From Gibbula magus (lineage: Eukaryota; Mollusca; Gastropoda; Trochida; Trochidae): a DNA stretch of 64,000 bases. The stretch's first letter is position 1; the number at the start of each line of letters is the position of its first letter. Made by a program: the position numbers and the translations under genes. The stretch spans positions 12,087,867 through 12,151,866 of the forward strand of contig OW388296.1 in assembly GCA_936450465.1 (NCBI GenBank), read 5' to 3'. Shown here in pieces: positions 11,071-23,010 of this stretch. A model generated the notes under the pieces. That model was given only the letters and a program-made list of their open reading frames with translations. It was not told where the DNA came from and searched no databases.

Positions 11071-12471
11071 TTATGCATCCTTATTTTTCTTCATTTCCTT
11101 CTTCTTTTTATGACGCTCCTCTTCCAATGCTTCAGTATCACCATCAGGCAGGATTTTTGTAATCACGCCATATCCAAGAGTTCCAGTGCCATCTCGAACA
11201 GTGAAACGTTGGCCCACTTCCATCACCATTTTCTTCTTCAGGTTGAAAACTACTTTAGCATCCTCTCCAGGCATTACCATATCTTTGTCAGGGATTGTTA
11301 GGAGAGCTGGAGCATCCCATGTGGTGCAGAATGTTTGTGTCTGAAAAAAGTTGGTGAAAGGTTTCGCTCGTCCTCCTTCATCTTTGCCCAGAAGGTAAAT
11401 TTGAGCCTCAAATTTATTGTGAATTCCTGTGGATCCTGGTTTGGCAACAACAAAACCTCTTCTGAGATCATCTCGCTTCACGCTACGAATCAAGGCTCCT
11501 AGTTGATCCCCTGCTTCAGCCCGATCTAAACTCTTGTGGAACATTTCAATGCCAGTGATTGTTGACTTAATGACCTTGTCGTAACCAAGAATTTCACAAT
11601 CATCACCTTTCTTGATGGTTCCTCTTTCAAGCTTACCGGAAACAACTGTACCTCGGCCAGGAATTGAAAACGTTGATTCGATTGGCAAAAGGAAAGGCTT
11701 GTCAAGCTCTCTAACAGGGTTTGGGATGTGTGCATCAACATTCTTAAGAAGTTCTTTTACTCTTTCAGATCCTAACTCTGGGTTAGTACCATCCAGTGCA
11801 TTTAAAGCTGAACCAATAATAACTGGTGTGTTGTCACCATCGTAACCAAATTCAGTCAAAAGTTCTCGAACTTCCATCTCAACCAGTTCCAACATTTCTT
11901 GATCAGCTGCATCTGCTTTATTGATGAACACAACAAGTTTCTCAATACCAATCTGTTTTGCCAGCAACATGTGTTCTCTTGTTTGAGGCATGGTTCCATC
12001 TGTGGCAGCTACAACCAAAATAGCACCATCCATCTGGGCAGTGCCAGTGATCATATTCTTTATGTAATCGGCATGTCCTGGGCAATCAACGTGTCCATAA
12101 TGGCGAATTTCTGTTTCATACTCAACCATAGCAGCATTAATTGTAATACCTCTTGCTTTTTCTTCTGGTGCATTGTCGATGTCTGCATACCCTCGGAAAT
12201 CAGCTTTAGCCTCTTCAGACAAAACTTTCGTAATCGCCGCTGTCAAGGTTGTTTTCCCGTGATCCACATGGCCGATCGTTCCTATGTTGACGTGAGGTTT
12301 ATCACGTGTGTAGGTTTTCTTCTGCGCAGCGGGTTGTGCAAATCTTGCCACGGAAAGCGAAATATTTCTTTTGTTACAGTACAGCACACCTCGAGATATG
12401 TTGAAGAGCAGTTTGGACCTACTAGCGACATTTTGTTGGCCAAGTACATGCCTGATGATGTAAGACGCCAT
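11071..12471 (-). CDS. TUFM: mitochondrial elongation factor Tu, single exon
   Basis: A complete 466-residue GTPase that delivers aminoacyl-tRNA to the mitochondrial ribosome. The start is the ATG at 12471 in an AAAATGGCG context; the frame extends upstream only to a GTG eight codons earlier. Residues 1-50 are basic, serine-rich and nearly free of acidic residues, as in a matrix-targeting peptide. The mature part begins near [19 protein letters not shown]-motifs are visible: GHVDHGKT (67-74), RGIT (107-110), DCPGHA (129-134), NKAD (184-187), and SALNALDG further on. The C-terminal beta-barrel domains follow, and length matches the animal protein. It ends in a Lys/Glu-rich tail. No frameshift or stop occurs, and no intron interrupts it. 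No poly-A tract or target duplication marks it as a retrocopy, so I take it as functional. Confidence 0.95.
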   Translation of the reverse strand: MASYIIRHVLGQQNVASRSKLLFNISRGVLYCNKRNISLSVARFAQPAAQKKTYTRDKPHVNIGTIGHVDHGKTTLTAAITKVLSEEAKADFRGYADIDNAPEEKARGITINAAMVEYETEIRHYGHVDCPGHADYIKNMITGTAQMDGAILVVAATDGTMPQTREHMLLAKQIGIEKLVVFINKADAADQEMLELVEMEVRELLTEFGYDGDNTPVIIGSALNALDGTNPELGSERVKELLKNVDAHIPNPVRELDKPFLLPIESTFSIPGRGTVVSGKLERGTIKKGDDCEILGYDKVIKSTITGIEMFHKSLDRAEAGDQLGALIRSVKRDDLRRGFVVAKPGSTGIHNKFEAQIYLLGKDEGGRAKPFTNFFQTQTFCTTWDAPALLTIPDKDMVMPGEDAKVVFNLKKKMVMEVGQRFTVRDGTGTLGYGVITKILPDGDTEALEEERHKKKKEMKKNKDA

Positions 12472-12499
12472 TTTGGCTTGGGCACATGCAAACACTCGG

Positions 12500-13399
12500 A
12501 ATATATCGTTTTTATTCGTTCAAACATGGGCCGGTACAGTATTCCGAGGTAACCAAGAACATATATCTTAATCCAACTGCATGTTTGACTTACCTCCCCT
12601 TATTTGTGAAGGTCAAAGATTGCAATTTTGAGTTATGAACTGCTTCGCAAAAATAAAACTGTGAACATGGTTGTTTTGAAACTTATAATACATAATTATT
12701 AACTTATATTTATGGATTTGGCAATGAACATCTTCTTACTGAGAACTTTATTTGAAAAACTAATTGAATAAATTACTTATCATTTGTTTACCCTTTTTAA
12801 TTTTTTTTTATGAAGTACCACAATAAAGGCAAAACATGTCTCAACCCTGAACGTTTCATTTGTGTCAATCAACCCGATAGATCTACTCAAGATTTGAACA
12901 ACAGCAAATACATCGACATCTATGTAATACATTCCCCAAGCAGAGACTATAAAGTCATTTTACGACTGCTTCATATACGATGCAATGTACAGAACTTACA
13001 ATGACTTATGGTATATTTTCTGTTTTGTTCAGTATTGTTTAAATTAGATTAGATATGTACCACTAGAGAACCAGTGAAATGATATGTAAACAGAGCGTAT
13101 CAAATACGACGAGAGAAAAAATTGTTAAAACCTTTCATATTGATGCTTTTTGTAATCGACTAACTATCCAAACTTCATTCATTGAATGTGTTTAAAGTGA
13201 GATAATAAGAATGTCAGATATTAATTACATGATGCATGCAGGCGAGTAGCATATCTAAAATTGTATTTGTGTAAGCTCTATAGGTTTTTAACTAAATGTA
13301 GGTAGTATTGGAGGTTAGTTAAACTTTAATTTTTATGAGACATATGAAGAGCATTTGTTGAAGTTGAGTATATAGTTAAAAATCTACTGAGAGACCTAT
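12500..13399. other. TUFM upstream region, no further gene seen
   Basis: This holds the TUFM promoter side and AT-rich DNA. No clear promoter motif stands out beyond the ATGGCG start context. Open frames here are short and unconvincing. Confidence 0.35.
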
Positions 13400-15717
13400 A
13401 TGTTCGATTTTGGAAAGGAATATCAGAAATTCAATTTACAAAAACGAAAAAGAATAAACCATATCATCAAAACAAAACTCTACTATTACTATAATGATAC
13501 TATTACTGCACTTGGAAGAGGCGTCCGTGTTGAAGATAAAGTTATCAACTCGTTTTTGATCAACTCACTAAACTGTGCGCTTAAAAAGGTGAGCTATCAG
13601 TGAGTCAAACACAAGGGTTAATTACAAGCATACCAAAAAAAGAAAAATCAAAAGAATTTATAAAAAAATTTCGGCCAATAACTTTACTAAACACATCATA
13701 CAAGATTGCATCAGCAACGATAGCTGCACGGATAAAAAAAAGTCTTGCCTAGAATTATAAGCGAGGACCAAAAAGGTTTTATGAAAGGCAGGTACATAGG
13801 GGAATGTACGAGATTGGTACATGATAAATGGACTTTACGGACTATATGAACTTACCAGGTATTCTGATACTTATTGACTTTGAAAAAGCTTTCGATTCAG
13901 TAGAATGGAAATTTATCGATAGTTGTCTAAAATTTTTTCAACTTTGGACCAACCAACAATGGATTAAAACATTTTATAAAAACATAACCTCAAGCGTTTT
14001 AGTAAACGGATTTACTTCAGATTTTTTCGAAATAACAAGAGGTTGTAGACAAGGCGACCCACCATCACCGTATATTTTCCTAATTTGTGCTGAAATACTT
14101 GCACATATGTTACGAACAAATGAAAATATCAAAGGTATTAAAATGCATGAACTTGAATATCTCCTAACTCTATTTGCTGATGATACAACAATAATTTTAG
14201 ATGGAACTGAAAAATGCTTCAAGGCGACTATAGATACGCTAAAGAAATACGCATCATTCTCTGGCCTTAAAATGAATATTGAAAAAACTAAGGTAATATG
14301 GATCGGATCAAAGCAATACTCATCCACAACATACTGTGACTTTTAGACATGGATTGGACACAGCGTCCATTTACACTCCTTGGCATACAATTTCATCATA
14401 ATGTGGCAGAAATGGTTGAAAGAAATTACAAGGATAAACTTAAGAAAATAGATGTCTGGTCTCGTAGGGATCTCACACCTATGGGTAGAATTATAGTCTT
14501 AAAAAGTCTTATTTTGCCATTACTAAATCATCTCTTTACTTCAATTCCTAACCCAAAGGTAGACATGATAAATAAATTACAACAGAAATGTTTCTCGTTT
14601 GTTTCGAGTGGTAAACCAGACAAAGTGAAACGAACCTTGATCGTACAAGACTACGAACACGGGGGATTAAAAGTACCATTGATATTAGAAACGATACTAT
14701 CCCAAAAAATATCCTGGATACGAAGATTGTACACAAGAAATACTAAGTTGAAACATCTTACTGACTTTTCCCTACCAATTACTCTCTTAAATCCTATAGA
14801 AATGGGATCAAAATATCTTAGAACATGTATTATACCAAATATAAGGAATGTCTCCTGGAAAGATGTTTTCAATGCATGGGCCACTTTGCAAAGTAAAACT
14901 ACTGTCAATGATATCCCAACCAATACCTCTGGGCTAATGACAATATTTTGATAGACAGAAAACCAGTTATGTTGAAACATTATGTGAGAGCGAATGTAAG
15001 ATTTATAAATGACTTCTTGAATACGGACGGTTCATTCCTTACCTTTGTTGAATTTCAACAAATATATAATCTGAAAACTAACTTCTTGGAATTTACAGGT
15101 TTGACACACTGTATAAAGAAATACATCCAAATCAACTCACTGACTATTGATAAGAAACATGATATGCCCTTTATTCCTGACAACGTAAAAATATTATTTA
15201 AGGCTACCAAAGGATGTAAAGAATTCTACAAGAATTTAATCAAACCAGATTTAATAACGAGTCAAGTTATTAGTGAAAGGAAATGGGAAATTGATATGTG
15301 ATCGCATATAAATAAAGAGGAGTGGAAAATATATAACTACTTCCATTTCGAAGCACTGTTAGTTTTAAACTTAGGTGGTTTCAATACCGCATTGTCCATA
15401 GAATACTTACAACAAACAGAAGTGCTTTTATTTACAAATTACAAACAAACAAATTATGTACATTTTGTAAGTGTTCACTTGAAACTATAAAGCATATTTT
15501 ATTCGATTGTGTACATGTAAAAAGCCTGTGGCATCTCTTATTTGAATGGATCAAATATAAGACTGACACACAGTTAGAACCTAATATAACACATATTATG
15601 TTGGGATACAAGGAAAAGCGAAATGATGTTCTAAATTTGATCTTTATTGTTACCAAACATTACATCTATACATGCAAATGTCACAACAGAAAGCCGCACA
15701 TAATGGTCTTAAATCAG
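13400..15717 (+). mobile_element. LINE D: 5'-truncated, frame-broken L1/Tx1-like ORF2
   Basis: Reverse-transcriptase motifs appear in order across shifting frames: LLNTSYKIASATIAARI, DQKGFMKGRYIGE, LIDFEKAFDSVEW (near 13870), GCRQGDPPSPYIF (near 14040), LFADDTT (near 14170) and NIEKTKVIWIGS. The thumb and C-terminal part follow (RRDLTPMGRIIVLKSL), ending in a CX2CX7HX4C knuckle, CTFCKCSLETIKHILFDC, near 15460. Breaks include stops near 13750, a frameshift at the TAG around 14345, and stops at 14951 and 15301. The endonuclease part is missing. It ends where the first CGAAATCG element begins. The clade assignment rests on motif style only. Confidence 0.85.
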
Positions 15718-15724
15718 CCATTCG

Positions 15725-16317
15725 TATGATGGCTGAGAGGGGCCATTTGATTTCGTGTTAACTTTCCAACACGAAATCGCGAAATCGTGAAAAAATCAAA
15801 ACGAAATCGCGAAATTGCAAAACGAAATCGCGAAACAGGGAAACGAAATCGCGAAACTGCGACACGAAATCGCGAAACAGCAAACGAAATCGCGAAACGG
15901 CGAAACATGCACGAAACGAAATCGCGAAGGAGCGAAACGCCCCCGAAACGAAATCGCGAAGGAGCGAAACGTCCGCGAAACGAAATCGCGAAGGAGCGAA
16001 ACGTCCGCGAAACGAAATCGCGAAGCAGCGAAATCGCGAAGAAGCGAAAGAGCGAAGGAGCGAAAGAGCGAAACTGCGAAATCGCGAAGAAGCGAAATTG
16101 CGAAGAAGTGAAATCGCGAAGAAGCGAAAATTACAGTTCCCTGTTCATAGAAAGTAAGACCGTGATGTATGAGCAAATAATCCGATGTCTTATAATTGTT
16201 TATTATACATAACATGACAATGTGTCTGAAAGTTATGAAACTTATATTATAAGGCGATGAACCGGTATACAAAGCAGTTATATATTTTAGAATCTGCATG
16301 TTTTATGATAAATGTAA
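15725..16317 (+). mobile_element. CGAAATCG-array element, copy 1
   Basis: It shares sharp ends with two other copies: ATGATGGCTGAGAGGGGCC on the left and TTTTATGATAAATGTAA on the right, outside which the flanks differ. Next to the left end is a conserved hairpin (GATTTCGTGTT and AACACGAAATC around an 8-base loop). The array 15771-16130 is made of short units such as CGAAATCG and GAGCGAAACG, and is followed by about 190 bp of unique sequence. The array is open in several frames on both strands, but that is a property of the repeat. No TIR or target duplication could be found. A pearl-like or Helentron-derived element with a tandem core is possible but unproven. Confidence 0.7.
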
Positions 16318-16599
16318 CGTTAATCGAGGACAATGTAAGATCGATACAAAAGCAAATCGAACTGGTAATATGAACGACGGATAAAAGGTAACTTGTTATT
16401 GTTTATATTTGTTAGAGAAGTAAGAGTTAGTTGGAGTAACTTTGGAATATGTTAAAATAGTAATGCCGCCAACAAGAGCTGCCATATAAACTGAGATACA
16501 CTGAGTCTACTGACTATATCTAATGACTAACCTAATCCGTTCTCAAAAGCCATATGCCTAAATGATATAATACACTTTAACATATACGATATATATATT

Positions 16600-16935
16600 T
16601 ATGTGGTTGATAAATAATGGTTTGTAAAAAGGTTGTGGCAGGATCTACTGGAATGAATTAAAAAGTGAAACGGACACCTAATCGAAATTAAATGCAGAAA
16701 CAGTTATTCTAAGATTCAAAGAAAGAAGGAACGATATTGTGAATCTCCTCTTTATTTTAACATATACATTGAGATTTAAAAAAAATGGCAAACAGATTAC
16801 CTACTCAAGCAGCTTTGAATCAAAAACTGCAATACAACTATCAACTAAATAAATCAAATGCATATTCACAATGCAAATATGATTCTTTTGTCACATTTTG
16901 GTCATCTAGTCACAACCTATACAATTGACTTGCTG
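16600..16935 (+). mobile_element. LINE 3'-end fragment
   Basis: Degenerate C-terminal ORF2 sequence of the same family, ending with the recurrent FVTFWSSSHNLYN-type phrase before a stop (near 16890-16926). It contains several stops and frameshifts. Confidence 0.6.
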
Positions 16936-18640
16936 TGTTTACATCATTTATACATGTAAAAATGCTGTGACCATATAAAAAAGAAATAAATTGATTAAAA
17001 AATTGGATACATATTGCGCTGCTCTCTTACTGATCATTTCTGACGTTCATAGCATAGTTTATAAACAAGCAAGATTTTAATTAATTGATTTTTACCGTCC
17101 AATAAAGATTGACATAATACCATTCTTGAAAGTATTACGTAATTTATCAGATAATTGACACGCCATAAAAATGTTATTCACTTAATACGTTGTAGCTCTT
17201 TTCATGTAATCTACAACATATTTTTTTATGGAGTGGGAAATAAATGGTATATTCAGAAAATACACATCAATCTTAATTTAGAGTGTATTTAACACGTAGG
17301 ATAATACAGTAAATACGCCACGAATTTAAAAGTTTCAGTACAGTACTCAAAGGCACTGTACAGCACACTTCTTGACAGTAATGTGGACAGTACAGGACTT
17401 ATTATGACAGGATTCATTAACCTGTAATCACTAATTAAAACGCCGAAGCGGACAGCTTCAAAAGTGATGAAGTTGTCGCAGATGGAGTGTAAACACGCCC
17501 ATCTTATAGCGAAAACTGTAGCACGCACTGTTATGATGACTGTCAAACTGGATACATTCATAAGTTGCGCGTATAATTTTGCGCATGTATCGTTTGGTTG
17601 TCATAGTTTTAAAATAGTCATAATCTGGAATACCATTTATGATTCACAATGGTTGTTTTTAATAAAAAAAGAAAAGCCGCGTTTGGCATCATATTTCGAT
17701 TAAACAGTCTCAAATCTTTAATACTGACCTACATACCGAATATACAAAGTTTAACTGTATTACCTTTAAAATATAATGTGGTCATTGTGATTTGATATCT
17801 AGTTTGGCAAATTATACCTTACTCTTATAAAAGTTCAAATTTCCCATAAGCAAGTTATACTAATTTGAACGATGGTATTTTTCATTTGCATATGAATTAT
17901 ACATGTCTCTGTTATTAATTCAACAATCAACAAATAGCGCTTCCTGGCTCGCGTTTGGTCTTCTTTCTTAGTTAGCATGTTTATGATAATACATCTTCAT
18001 GTATTTAATTACCACACGACGAGTTTTGCAATGTACAAGAAGAAACGTTTACTCAACGTATGTTTCTTAAAATAGCAATTTCTTCTATTAATTTCACAAG
18101 ATTTTCACAGTGGTTGGTCATCGTCACACAAATCTGAAAATAAGAGGTGGTGCTCATTAAGTTCTTTGTGTATAGATAGACTAGATGCCTTGTTTGCAGG
18201 CCTATCAACACCGAAAGTTAGGAAACGTGGCATTCTTTGTAATAAATACTATCCTACTTTCAATTTAAACGACATAGAATTAGAGAGGAAATACAGTAAT
18301 TTCTTTATGTTCATAAAAAGTTAATGAAAACAATTCGTGTCAAAAGCGGATGAGGTAATGTGATGTCTTGTGGTTACTGCCTTGACCTTCTGTTCCATTC
18401 TTGTTCTTGGTTTAGGTTCGAATCCCACGAGTGATATATTTTGTTTGAAATTACACTCAAGATCTCTATGTGTGATGTTGAAACGTTATATATTGGAAAA
18501 CATATACGAAGCGTAAAATATAACAGTTTATAATTTAAAGATATAAAATAAATCCCCAACAAGTTTATAAGTTTTTCGAAATTAGAATTCCAGTGTATAT
18601 ATTTCTAACAAATAACACTACACATAAAGACAAATATAAC
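16936..18640. other. no gene seen
   Basis: AT-rich DNA with no supported exon. The only item of note is a tRNA-like B-box string within 18365-18440. Confidence 0.4.
18365..18440 (+). repeat. possible tRNA-derived SINE head
   Basis: GGTTCGAATCCCACGAG, a perfect B-box match, sits about 40 bases after GTCTTGTGGTTACTGC, which resembles an A box. The flanking arms do not fold into a credible acceptor stem, so this is at most a tRNA-derived fragment. Confidence 0.3.
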
Positions 18641-18653
18641 ATGCAGATGCAGA

Positions 18654-19245
18654 TGCTTTGTATACCGGTTCATCGCCTTATAATATAAGTTTCATAACTT
18701 TCAGACACATTGTCATGTTATGTATAATAAACAATTATAAGACATCGGATTATTTGCTCATACATCACGGTCTTACTTTCTATGAACAGGGAACTGTAAT
18801 TTTCGCTTCTTGGCAATTTCGCTTCTTCGCGATTTCGCTCTTTCGCGGTTTCGCTCTTTCGCGGTTTTGCAGTTTCGCTCTTTCGTCCTTTCGCTCTTTC
18901 GCTCTTTCGCTTCTTCGCGATTTCGCTCCTTCGCGATTTCGCTCCTTCGCGATTTCGTTTCGCGGACGTTTCACTCCTTCGCGATTTCGTTTCGGGGGCG
19001 TTTCGCTCCTTCGCGATTTCGTTTCGGGGGCGTTTCGCTCCTTCGCGATTTCGTTTTGCGCATGTTTCGCCGTTTCGCGATTTCGTTCGCTGTTTCGCGA
19101 TATCGTGTCGCTGTTTCGCGATTTCGTTTCCCCGTTTTGCGATTTCGTTTTGCAATTTCGCGATTTCGTTTTGATTTTTTCGCGATTTCGCGATTTCGTG
19201 TTGGAAAGTGAACACGAAATCAAATGGCCCCTCTCAGCCATCATA
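18654..19245 (-). mobile_element. CGAAATCG-array element, copy 2
   Basis: Minus-orientation copy of the element at 15725-16317. It carries the same terminal string (ending at 19245), the same hairpin by the array, and an array at 18800-19200 longer than in copy 3. The other end is cut short: homology stops at TGCTTTGTATACCGG, replaced by a GCAGAT repeat. Confidence 0.7.
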
Positions 19246-19259
19246 CATTCGAGACACTT

Positions 19260-19489
19260 ACGACGTTAGTAAGCAGATGCTTTTTACAGAATGTAGATAT
19301 AAACAAATTATGTCATTTTGGTCTTCATGCCACAGTCTTTTTGCATAATCCCTTATTTTCTGCTAGGTTGAAATGAAAATGTATGCCCTGTAAACCCAAA
19401 TGCCGACAGTTATGCAGTGCCATATATGTTGAAAATGTTTGATTATGTTTATGTATAGTGCCTTAAAAAGAAATAAAGTGAGAAAAAAA
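19260..19489 (+). mobile_element. LINE 3' end with A-rich tail (duplicated at 20182-20411)
   Basis: The frame reading ECRYKQIMSFWSSCHSLFA then stop matches the C-terminus of the other L1-like ORF2 copies here (FWSS.H.L). An untranslated tail follows and ends in AAATAAAGTGAGAAAAAAAAG. The copy at 20182-20411 is near identical. Confidence 0.65.
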
Positions 19490-19657
19490 AGTTATCTCTC
19501 TCCATCTTAGCCTCAACTTCCAAACGCAAGGCATAACTCTTACCAGTCTGCATTACTGGCTGATTTAACCCTTGCGGTATTTCTCTCGCTTTGTTGTGTC
19601 AAGATAGTGAATCACTGCATTAGAAATGCATAGCGGGCCTGGATTTCTAAACACAGA

Positions 19658-20167
19658 TTACATTTATCATAAAACATGCAGATTCTATAATATATAACTG
19701 CTTTGTATACCGGTTCATCGCCTTATAATATAAGTTTCATAACTTTCAGACACATTGTCATGTTATGTATAATAAACAATTATAAGACATCGGATTATTT
19801 GCTCATACATCACGGTCTTACTTTCTATGAACAGGGAACTGTAATTTTCGCTTCTTCGCGATTTCGCTTCTTCGCAATTTCGCTTCTTCGCGATTTCGCA
19901 GTTTCGCTCTTTCGCTCCTTCGCTCTTTCGCTTCTTCGCGATTTCGCTGCTTCGCGATTTCGTTTCGCGGACGTTTCGCTCCTTCGCGATTTCGTTTCGC
20001 GGACGTTTCGCTCCTTCGCGATTTCGTTTCGGGGGCGTTTCGCTCCTTCGCGATTTCGTTTCGCGCATGTTTCGCCGTTTCGCGATTTCGTTTTGATTTT
20101 TTCGCGATTTCGCGATTTCGTGTTGGAAAGTGAACACGAAATCAAATGGCCCCTCTCAGCCATCATA
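19658..20167 (-). mobile_element. CGAAATCG-array element, copy 3
   Basis: Minus-orientation copy with both ends preserved, which allows comparison with copy 1: TTACATTTATCATAAAA at 19658 and CCATCATA ending at 20167. Its array (19845-20122) is the shortest of the three. Confidence 0.75.
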
Positions 20168-20582
20168 CATTCGAGACACTTACGACGTTAGTAAGCAGAT
20201 GCTTTTTACAGAATGTAGATATAAACAAATTATGTCATTTTGGTCTTCATGCCACAGTCTTTTTGCATAATCCCTTATTTTCTGCTAGGTTGAAATGAAA
20301 ATGTATGCCCTGTAAACCCAAATGCCGACAGTTATGCAGTGCCATATATGTTGAAAATGTTTGATTATGTTTATGTATAGTGCCTTAAAAAGAAATAAAG
20401 TGAGAAAAAAAAGTTATCTCTCTCCATCTTAGCCTCAACTTCCAAACGCAAGGCATAACTCTTACCAGTCTGCATTACTGGCTGATTTAACCCTTGCGGT
20501 ATTTCTCTCGCTTTGTTGTGTCAAGATAGTGAATCACTGCATTAGAAATGCATAGCGGGCCTGGATTTCTAAACACAGATTT

Positions 20583-21345
20583 CTTAAGGAAATACTGCAA
20601 GGCCTAAATCAGCCAGTAATGAAGACTGGCAAGAGTTATGCCTTGCATTGGGAAGTTGTCTTAGCCTATGCATACGACATTGTGTTAATCGCCGAATCAG
20701 AAAATGAGTTGAATTTCATGTTATCTGTACTTTACAAGTGGTGTTGTGAGAACAATATGTCAATTAACAGGGACAAGTCGAAGATCATCCATTTCAGAGG
20801 GGCTTTGGTGCCACAGACAGATACTTTCTTTAAAGTTGGAGAAATGGTTCTGGACGTTTGCTCACAATATCAATAGGCCTACAATTATGCTCAACGAACA
20901 CTTGAACTACAACGCAATCGTGAAGTGTGCAGTAAAATTGGCAAGCAGAGCCTTAATTAATAAGCGTACATCTACAGGCCTGGGAAAACTTAGACATTAT
21001 AGACAGTTTAAACGACCATATCAAGTTGAGAGCTACCTGAGTTGTCCTTAACCCAGATCACATAGAGCCGCACTTGCTAAGTTTAGGTGTGGGGTAGCGC
21101 CACTGAGGGTGGAAACAGGACGTTATCAGAACTTGCATTTTAATTAGAAGATGAAATGCACGTTTTACTGTGTTGTCCTTTATTTAACTCTGTTATGTTA
21201 GAGAGGAACTCTTTGCTTCTTGTTTTAATAAGCTAGAGGGTTTTAATATGTTATCGTCAAACGAACAGTTTTATTCTTTACTCAACAATCCTGTTTTACC
21301 TTTGATAGTGTCAGGGCCTGCAATAATATTGTCCATATACGTTGT
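20583..21345 (+). mobile_element. reverse-transcriptase remnant of a second non-LTR family
   Basis: The reading frame gives AYAYDIVLIAESENELN, a YADD box with its third residue changed to Tyr, then NMSINRDKSKIIHFR. After a frameshift near 20875 come IMLNEHLNYNAIVKCAVKL, LAKFRCGVAPLRVETGRYQ and a HVLLCCPLF-type end. These are palm, thumb and C-terminal pieces of a non-LTR reverse transcriptase unlike LINE A-D. Several frameshifts make it a pseudogene. Parts of the same sequence lie inverted at 19500-19575 and 20420-20495. Confidence 0.7.
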
Positions 21346-23010
21346 GATATTTTATACAAATAATATATGTCATATATAATGTACATTTTGTTTTTATTTT
21401 ATACGTATTTTACATTGAGTGTCTCTCATAAATCGCTGAGCGATTGGTTGTAAAAACAAGTGAGACAAACATAAATTTATCTGTCTCTCTGTCTGTCTGA
21501 CAGGGTTATAATAAAGCAAACATAATTGTTTCCGGTTTTGATTTTCAGTGCTAAGAATGAAAGTGTATATTCTGTGATAATGAAATATAAACGGGCACAC
21601 ATTTCATTTGACTATTTTTTTTAATTTTGACACAAATGTATGTAGTTGTGCTGAACATTATATGTATGTGATGTCAATACAACTATCTAGCTCCAGACAG
21701 CGAGTAATGACTGTGATGGGAATGGCAATTTTTACTTCAAAAGACAAAATAAATGTTTATAGAATTCCCCGACAGACTATGTTTGAACATGGGTAACGTA
21801 AATGCCTTCGCCCCGTTCAATAGCAGCGAGCGCTTAAATTGCTCAATGTAGCACTCTCTTGAACGACACAGTGCAAATTCCTCAAAGTTTGCTCGCCTTG
21901 CTACGTAGCGCTACATTGAGCAATCGCGTTCAAGATAGGTTTCAAAGTAATCGCTCTTTGGGCGATTACTTTGAAACCTATCTTGAACACGGCACTTATG
22001 TTTTTAAAGAGCGGATATATGCATTGCTTGCTTGAAAAGCATCAGCGGTGTGAAGCGTTTGATAATGACAACGATTAAGCTATACTAGTTAAATCGCACT
22101 TATGTATTATAATGTATTACCATCCCTATCAAGGATTATCAAAAGCATGATGATAGCTGATGGATGTCATCTTGAACTACAGTCTGATCATTTATTAGTC
22201 TGCGAATTATCTTCCCCTCGAATGTGATCAGCAGTATACACTAAACGCAAAAAGAAACGTTACCTCATTTCTTTTTTAATAACTTTTTAAGTATCAAAGA
22301 TATTTGAGAAATGAATGGTTCAAAAGAAAGCTGAATAACGTAGCTTTATGCTAATAACACGTTTAAAAATCCTGATGGATTCATATTGTGGCAAAATGCA
22401 GCTTGTTTAAGAAGTTTAAAATTGTCCGGTTTTCGACCAGGCTGTTAGTAACCAATAAATGTGATTTAGATGTCCAGAAGAAGTTGAAAGTAAACTTTTA
22501 CGTTTGTGACTAGACAAAAAGGTTGTATGGATTACATAATAACCCCTAAACGACGAAAATACTGTTATTGAGTAAGTTTAAGTGTGAAAATTAAGAAATA
22601 TATTTTTCTAGTCATTAAAGATCTTTTCTCGTAATTTACCTTAGTGAAAACTAGTTTTCTGTGTTGTCAAATAATCTAATAGAATTTAGGAACACAGACC
22701 ATTATTTATTTATAAAACCCATCTAGTACCCACATGAAATGTTGGTTTGAATGTGTGTCGAATCATTTCTAACAGCTACTTCCAGAATTTTTAAAAATCC
22801 AGAATTAAAAAAAATCTCTGAGTGTGAATTAAATGTAAATTCAAAGAGCACTTTATTGGAAATTATTTCATTGAACAAGTAGTAACTTTATAGGGTTATT
22901 TGGATCTGAGATATCTTCTGAATCAGCATGTGAAATAAATAGATTGACGTTCATTATAAGGTTTTCACTTACTCGTTCTTATTTATTTGTGTGCCATTTC
23001 ATGCAGTGTA
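21346..23010. other. no gene seen; contains two inverted repeats
   Basis: Besides the hairpin at 21928-21988 there is a GCTCAATGTAGC / GCTACATTGAGC pair around 21840-21925. A string ACTAAACGCAAAAAGAAACG near 22240 looks like a dispersed-repeat edge. No exon is supported. Confidence 0.4.
21928..21988. repeat. perfect 27-bp hairpin
   Basis: Arms 21928-21954 and 21962-21988 are exact reverse complements around a 7-base loop. The sequence contains CAAGATAGG and AAAGTAATCGC. No poly-T tract or coding partner points to a terminator role. Confidence 0.85.

Larger units (their letters stand above)
18654..20581. repeat. tandem segmental duplication, about 1.0 + 0.9 kb
   Basis: Units 18654-19659 and 19660-20581 share the same order: CGAAATCG element, LINE 3' end with an A-rich tail (19489 and 20411), and an inverted reverse-transcriptase scrap ending CTAAACACAGATT. 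Outside the array the units look nearly identical by eye; the main differences are array length and the left edge. Confidence 0.85.

Noticed and set aside
11899..12552. 217-codon open frame on the plus strand opposite TUFM
   Set aside because: It is an antisense shadow of the conserved TUFM reading frame, with no independent support.
15787..16212. Long Arg/Lys/Asn/Glu-rich and Phe/Arg-rich open frames across the CGAAATCG arrays (also 18658-19269 and 19703-20191)
   Set aside because: They arise because the short repeat has no stop codon in several frames on both strands; frames overlap each other and have no start context or splice support.
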